Shown: positions 61,098-64,000 of the stretch, piece by piece
Position numbering within the stretch: the stretch's first letter is position 1
Layout of the letters: each line of letters opens with the position of its first letter
From: [Clostridium] celerecrescens 18A
GTDB taxonomy: Bacteria; Bacillota; Clostridia; Lachnospirales; Lachnospiraceae
Direction: 5' to 3'
Assembly: GCF_002797975.1 (NCBI RefSeq)
Contig: NZ_PGET01000001.1
Coordinates: 1,922,001-1,986,000 of the forward strand
DNA: 64,000 bases
Position numbers and translations under genes: made by a program
Notes under the pieces: model-generated
Seen by the model: the letters and a program-made list of their open reading frames with translations, nothing else
The model's database searches: none
What the model was told of the DNA's origin: nothing

Positions 61098-62858
61098 CTA
61101 TTTACAGGAATAAATCCTCACTTCAAATATCCCTGCCTCCCTGCTTCCATATGTAGAAATTGGGCTGATCCGGATAGCGTCTCCTATTGTCCCGTCAATA
61201 AAGAGCTGCTGAAGCCTCTGTCCATGGGATTGGGCTGCAATATGCTCCACAACTTCCCCTTCCAGAAGGATATCCGCTTCATATTCCTTTAAAAGTTCCG
61301 ACGGCGGCCCGGACTTCTGTCTGGATAGCACGCCCTGGTTTATGGAAGGAGTAATCTCCCTGCTTAAATTGGAGTCCAGCACCAGACGTATTTCCCGGAT
61401 GGGCGTCTTCCCCGGCAGGGATAGAAGCAAGGAAGGGCTGTCTTCCATGGCGGCACGCCAGCAGTTTGACTCTTCATACACCGTTCTTGCCACTCCGTTT
61501 ACCACCTTTTCCGGCTCACAGCCTGGAATATGGTGAGTCGCTGTCACAAGAGCATGCCTGGCGAGATCATCAGGGTCCTGGTTGACAACAAAGGGGATAT
61601 AGCAGTCATCCTTTAAAAGTTCCTGCTGCAGTTCCCCCACACAATCAAGAATTTCCCTGGGTACCAGATTCCTTTTTACTGCCACGGAAGCGGCCGTACC
61701 TACTGCCTGACCAACGACCGCACAGGTTCCCATAACCCTTGTAGAGGAAAATGCCACATGGGAGCAGCTGATTGCCCTTCCTCCTAAAAACAGGTTACTG
61801 ATGTTTTTTGAATACAGGCAACGGTAGGGAATGGAGTATATGCCGTTTACCTGGTTCCAGACCGTTGGATCATCGTTTTCATTTAAAAAGCCTTCAACTG
61901 TATGAATATCCATGGGCCATCCCCCATAGGCCACGGCATCATAAAACCGGGTGCTCTCCAGACAATCCTTTTCCGTCAGCACATAATCTCCTATGAGCCG
62001 GCGGCTTTCTCTTTTTCCAGGAAGAAAGCCCACCCATTCCAGCTCCATACGCTCCGCACCGTGTTCTCCGCTGTTTTTAATATGATCCCATACACCAAAT
62101 ACAGCCTTTAACAGATCATCCCGAAGTTCTTCTCCACAGGAAATTACATCCCGTTCTCCGCCTCCCAGCTCGATCCACCAGTATCCCGAGGTGACATCAC
62201 TGTGATCCCGCAGCCTAAGCTGTTCCTCGTTATAGGTATTGGCCCAGAAAGGCTTTATAAAGGGCACCTCATGGCCCATATCCCGTGCCTTGAACATGAG
62301 GGAATTTCCCATGGTATAGGGATCTTCTTTTTCCGGAGCCAGGGATTCTCCATATTGGGAGCTGCTCTCCCTTCCGATCCGGTACTCTGCTCCTGCCTTA
62401 GCTCCCAGAACACCGTCACCCGTAGCATCTAAAAACAGAGTACCGAAAATGTGGAAAGTCTTCTCCGTGGTCATCTGCAGGGCATATACTGCCTCGATCC
62501 TGTCACCATCGCACAAGACCTCCGTCATATGAGTATTTAAATAAAGGGTCAGGTTTTCCTGATAATGAACCTTTTCCCATAGAACAGAATCAAAAATCGG
62601 ATACACCATCTCCGGGTTTCTCCGCTTGTTTTCCAAAAGTATTTCTTCTAATATTCCGGTTTCACGGGCATTTGGAACCGACATGTGATGGTCTGCCCCA
62701 CAGATATGCATCCGGATTTCGGAGCTGGCATTGCCGCCCAGAACAGGCCTGTCGTGAATCAAGGCTGTTTTCACACCTCTTCTGGCAGCAGCAATGGCGG
62801 CGCAGATGCCGGACATACCACCTCCGACTACAACAAAGTCATAGTGATATGTGTTCAC
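61098..62858 (-). CDS. FAD-dependent oxidoreductase (PF12831 type) with C-terminal beta domain
   Basis: 586 residues. FAD-binding start FVVVGGGMSGICAAIAAARRG, then the FAD_oxidored motif NASSEIRMHICGA, and LDATGDGVLGAKAG near residue 160. The last 150 residues (after about 430) form a separate region, perhaps a carbohydrate-binding-like beta domain (IREIRLVLDSNLSREI). Related proteins occur in carbohydrate catabolism loci of gut and soil bacteria, but their substrates are largely unknown. Overlaps the upstream homologue by 4 bp. Confidence 0.78.
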   Translation of the reverse strand: MNTYHYDFVVVGGGMSGICAAIAAARRGVKTALIHDRPVLGGNASSEIRMHICGADHHMSVPNARETGILEEILLENKRRNPEMVYPIFDSVLWEKVHYQENLTLYLNTHMTEVLCDGDRIEAVYALQMTTEKTFHIFGTLFLDATGDGVLGAKAGAEYRIGRESSSQYGESLAPEKEDPYTMGNSLMFKARDMGHEVPFIKPFWANTYNEEQLRLRDHSDVTSGYWWIELGGGERDVISCGEELRDDLLKAVFGVWDHIKNSGEHGAERMELEWVGFLPGKRESRRLIGDYVLTEKDCLESTRFYDAVAYGGWPMDIHTVEGFLNENDDPTVWNQVNGIYSIPYRCLYSKNISNLFLGGRAISCSHVAFSSTRVMGTCAVVGQAVGTAASVAVKRNLVPREILDCVGELQQELLKDDCYIPFVVNQDPDDLARHALVTATHHIPGCEPEKVVNGVARTVYEESNCWRAAMEDSPSLLLSLPGKTPIREIRLVLDSNLSREITPSINQGVLSRQKSGPPSELLKEYEADILLEGEVVEHIAAQSHGQRLQQLFIDGTIGDAIRISPISTYGSREAGIFEVRIYSCK

Positions 62859-64000
62859 GGATTCACCCCCAATTCCATAAGACGGCTTTGAATCTTTCTC
62901 ACTTCAAGGTTTCTGGGCACTGTTTCAGAAGCGGCGCACATGGCTGCTGCAATTCCCACCGCCTGCCCCATATTGGCGCAGATTGGCATGACCCGGTAAT
63001 TAGAATGGGCCATATGGGTTCCTGAAATATTTCTTCCCGCAAGATACAGATTGTCAATTTCCAATGGTACGAAACAGCCGTAAGGGATGGTATACCCTTT
63101 TGTCTGAGGAAAATGCTTTTGACTGCCGGTTTCGTCCAGGCCATTACCGGTTAAATTGTGCACGTCAAAATTAAAGCAGGCCTTTGTCACTACCCAGTTA
63201 TCAAATACCCGGGCCTCCAGGATATCCTGCGAACGAATGGTCTCTACGCCCTTAAAATGCCTGGTTTCCCGGATACCCACCAGGGAGGCGGAGCTGATGA
63301 TATAACAGTTTTCAAAACCCGGTACATATCTTCTAAGAAAAGCAACTATTTTCTCCATCTGTTCTCTGCATACCAGGGTTGCCTTAGTCAGATCCTCGGC
63401 ACTTGTACCGTCCACTCCGGTGCAGTTGGTCATATTGCAGGTGACCACTCCAGGAAGCGTTGTTTTGTAAAGGAGTACATGACCCGCAGGTTCTGGTAGA
63501 TGCTGCTTCCCCAGCTCCTGTAAATCCCCGTCAGGAAGGTCAAAGCTTTCTTCAAAGCCACCGGGAAAAACACCTTTCTCCTCATCCACGCCTGCCACCT
63601 TAAACATGATCGTAGCCGGCTGCATGAGTCCGTCGCGTTCTCTGCCCTTTAAGTAGGGAGCCCCGGCCTTTGCCGCTATATCGCCATCTCCTGTAGAGTC
63701 TATGACGATCTTCGCAAGGACAGCCTCTCTGCCAGACTTGCTTTCCAGGATCACTCCCTTGATCACATTCCCCTCCATAACAACATCACTGGCAAAGGTA
63801 TACAGTCTGAGGCTTACCCCTGCCTCCGTAAGCATGCGGAGAAACACTGTCTTTAAGCGCTCAGGATTAATGATCTGACGGCCTTCCCCGGAAAACTCTG
63901 CCGAACGGCTCAGGATTTCCTCATAAAATCCCCCTTCTGTATTTCCCGTCCAGTGGCTCATAAGTCCTGCTGTGGCGATTCCTCCCACATCTCCGGCCTG
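62855..64000 (-). CDS. FAD-dependent oxidoreductase (PF12831 type), N-terminus off window
   Basis: At least 381 residues, running through the right edge: the frame stays open to base 64000 (reading QAGDVGGIATAG), so the GTG at 63988 is internal and the GxGxxG FAD-binding start is outside. Motifs STGDGDIAAKAGAPYLKG and YLAGRNISGTHMAHS match the neighbouring downstream gene, so the two are tandem paralogues. It lacks the extra C-terminal beta domain. Substrate unknown. Confidence 0.78.
   Translation of the reverse strand, partial: QAGDVGGIATAGLMSHWTGNTEGGFYEEILSRSAEFSGEGRQIINPERLKTVFLRMLTEAGVSLRLYTFASDVVMEGNVIKGVILESKSGREAVLAKIVIDSTGDGDIAAKAGAPYLKGRERDGLMQPATIMFKVAGVDEEKGVFPGGFEESFDLPDGDLQELGKQHLPEPAGHVLLYKTTLPGVVTCNMTNCTGVDGTSAEDLTKATLVCREQMEKIVAFLRRYVPGFENCYIISSASLVGIRETRHFKGVETIRSQDILEARVFDNWVVTKACFNFDVHNLTGNGLDETGSQKHFPQTKGYTIPYGCFVPLEIDNLYLAGRNISGTHMAHSNYRVMPICANMGQAVGIAAAMCAASETVPRNLEVRKIQSRLMELGVNP

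Noticed and set aside
1..64000. CRISPR arrays, insertion sequences, prophage, tRNA and rRNA genes
   Set aside because: Looked for regular spacer repeats, transposase or integrase motifs and tRNA-like ends by eye; none found.

Overview
The window looks like a chromosomal segment of a Gram-positive anaerobe, most likely a Lachnospiraceae member of the Lacrimispora / Clostridium saccharolyticum type. The basis is moderate G+C, strong AGGAGG-type ribosome sites, family content (Csp-like subtilase, clostridial BMC, GH4 and PTS genes) and U-tract terminators. No rRNA, tRNA, CRISPR array or insertion sequence was recognised. The genus is an inference from gene content.

Layout. 1-1.9 kb: a DNA-repair pair (TIGR03915-type protein, cut by the left edge, and a radical SAM protein) behind a promoter bracketed by two LexA boxes. 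2.2-7.5 kb: an MMPL/RND exporter and its secreted coiled-coil partner, divergent from a TetR regulator. 7.6-11.1 kb: a membrane-anchored unknown, a nitroreductase and a Csp-like subtilase whose catalytic Ser is Gly. 11.1-12.7 kb: a decayed locus in which the remains of a PTS EIIBC gene, with an intact RAT antiterminator leader, are fused to a 5'-truncated MFS gene.

12.8-31.9 kb is the centrepiece: a bacterial microcompartment (BMC) regulon. One operon runs leftwards from a class II aldolase (24.5 kb) through aldehyde dehydrogenase, four BMC shell proteins, PduL, an EutN vertex protein, a leaderless substrate-binding-like protein, CoA-disulfide reductase, a two-subunit CoA transferase, Fe-alcohol dehydrogenase and DhaK-DhaL. 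A DeoR regulator is divergent. A second operon encodes a ribose-type ABC importer with MtnK-like kinase and MtnA-like isomerase. Both operon promoters carry the same tandem 10-bp TGTTTTATnn repeats. Read together: a pentose lacking a 5-hydroxyl (5-deoxyribose or 5-methylthioribose type) is imported, 1-phosphorylated, isomerised to a ribulose-1-phosphate and cleaved to DHAP plus an aldehyde that is oxidised or reduced in the shell. This would be an encapsulated form of the DHAP shunt / 5-deoxyribose disposal route.

32.2-40.3 kb: a PTS operon (EIIBC, an adenylosuccinate-lyase-like enzyme, GH4 6-phospho-glycosidase, NagA, HAD phosphatase) with a divergent Mga/PRD-like regulator. 40.4-44.6 kb: phosphopentomutase, a GGDEF protein, HxlR regulator and a flavin-binding protein. 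44.6-53.9 kb: sigma-54 (rpoN), and a cyst(e)ine catabolism module (D-cysteine desulfhydrase, L-cysteine desulfidase, glutaredoxin-like protein, DAACS symporter, C-S lyase) with a textbook -24/-12 promoter, 11-bp tandem repeats upstream of it and its own AAA+ activator. A 40-bp element is repeated upstream of two genes of the module.

54.0-61.0 kb: two divergent operons that look like one unknown metal/cofactor system: FecBCD-type importer plus radical SAM/SPASM protein on one side; a leaderless DUF1858-SBP fusion, a HypB/UreG-like GTPase and a soluble ABC ATPase on the other. 61.1-64 kb: two tandem FAD-dependent oxidoreductases, the second cut by the right edge.
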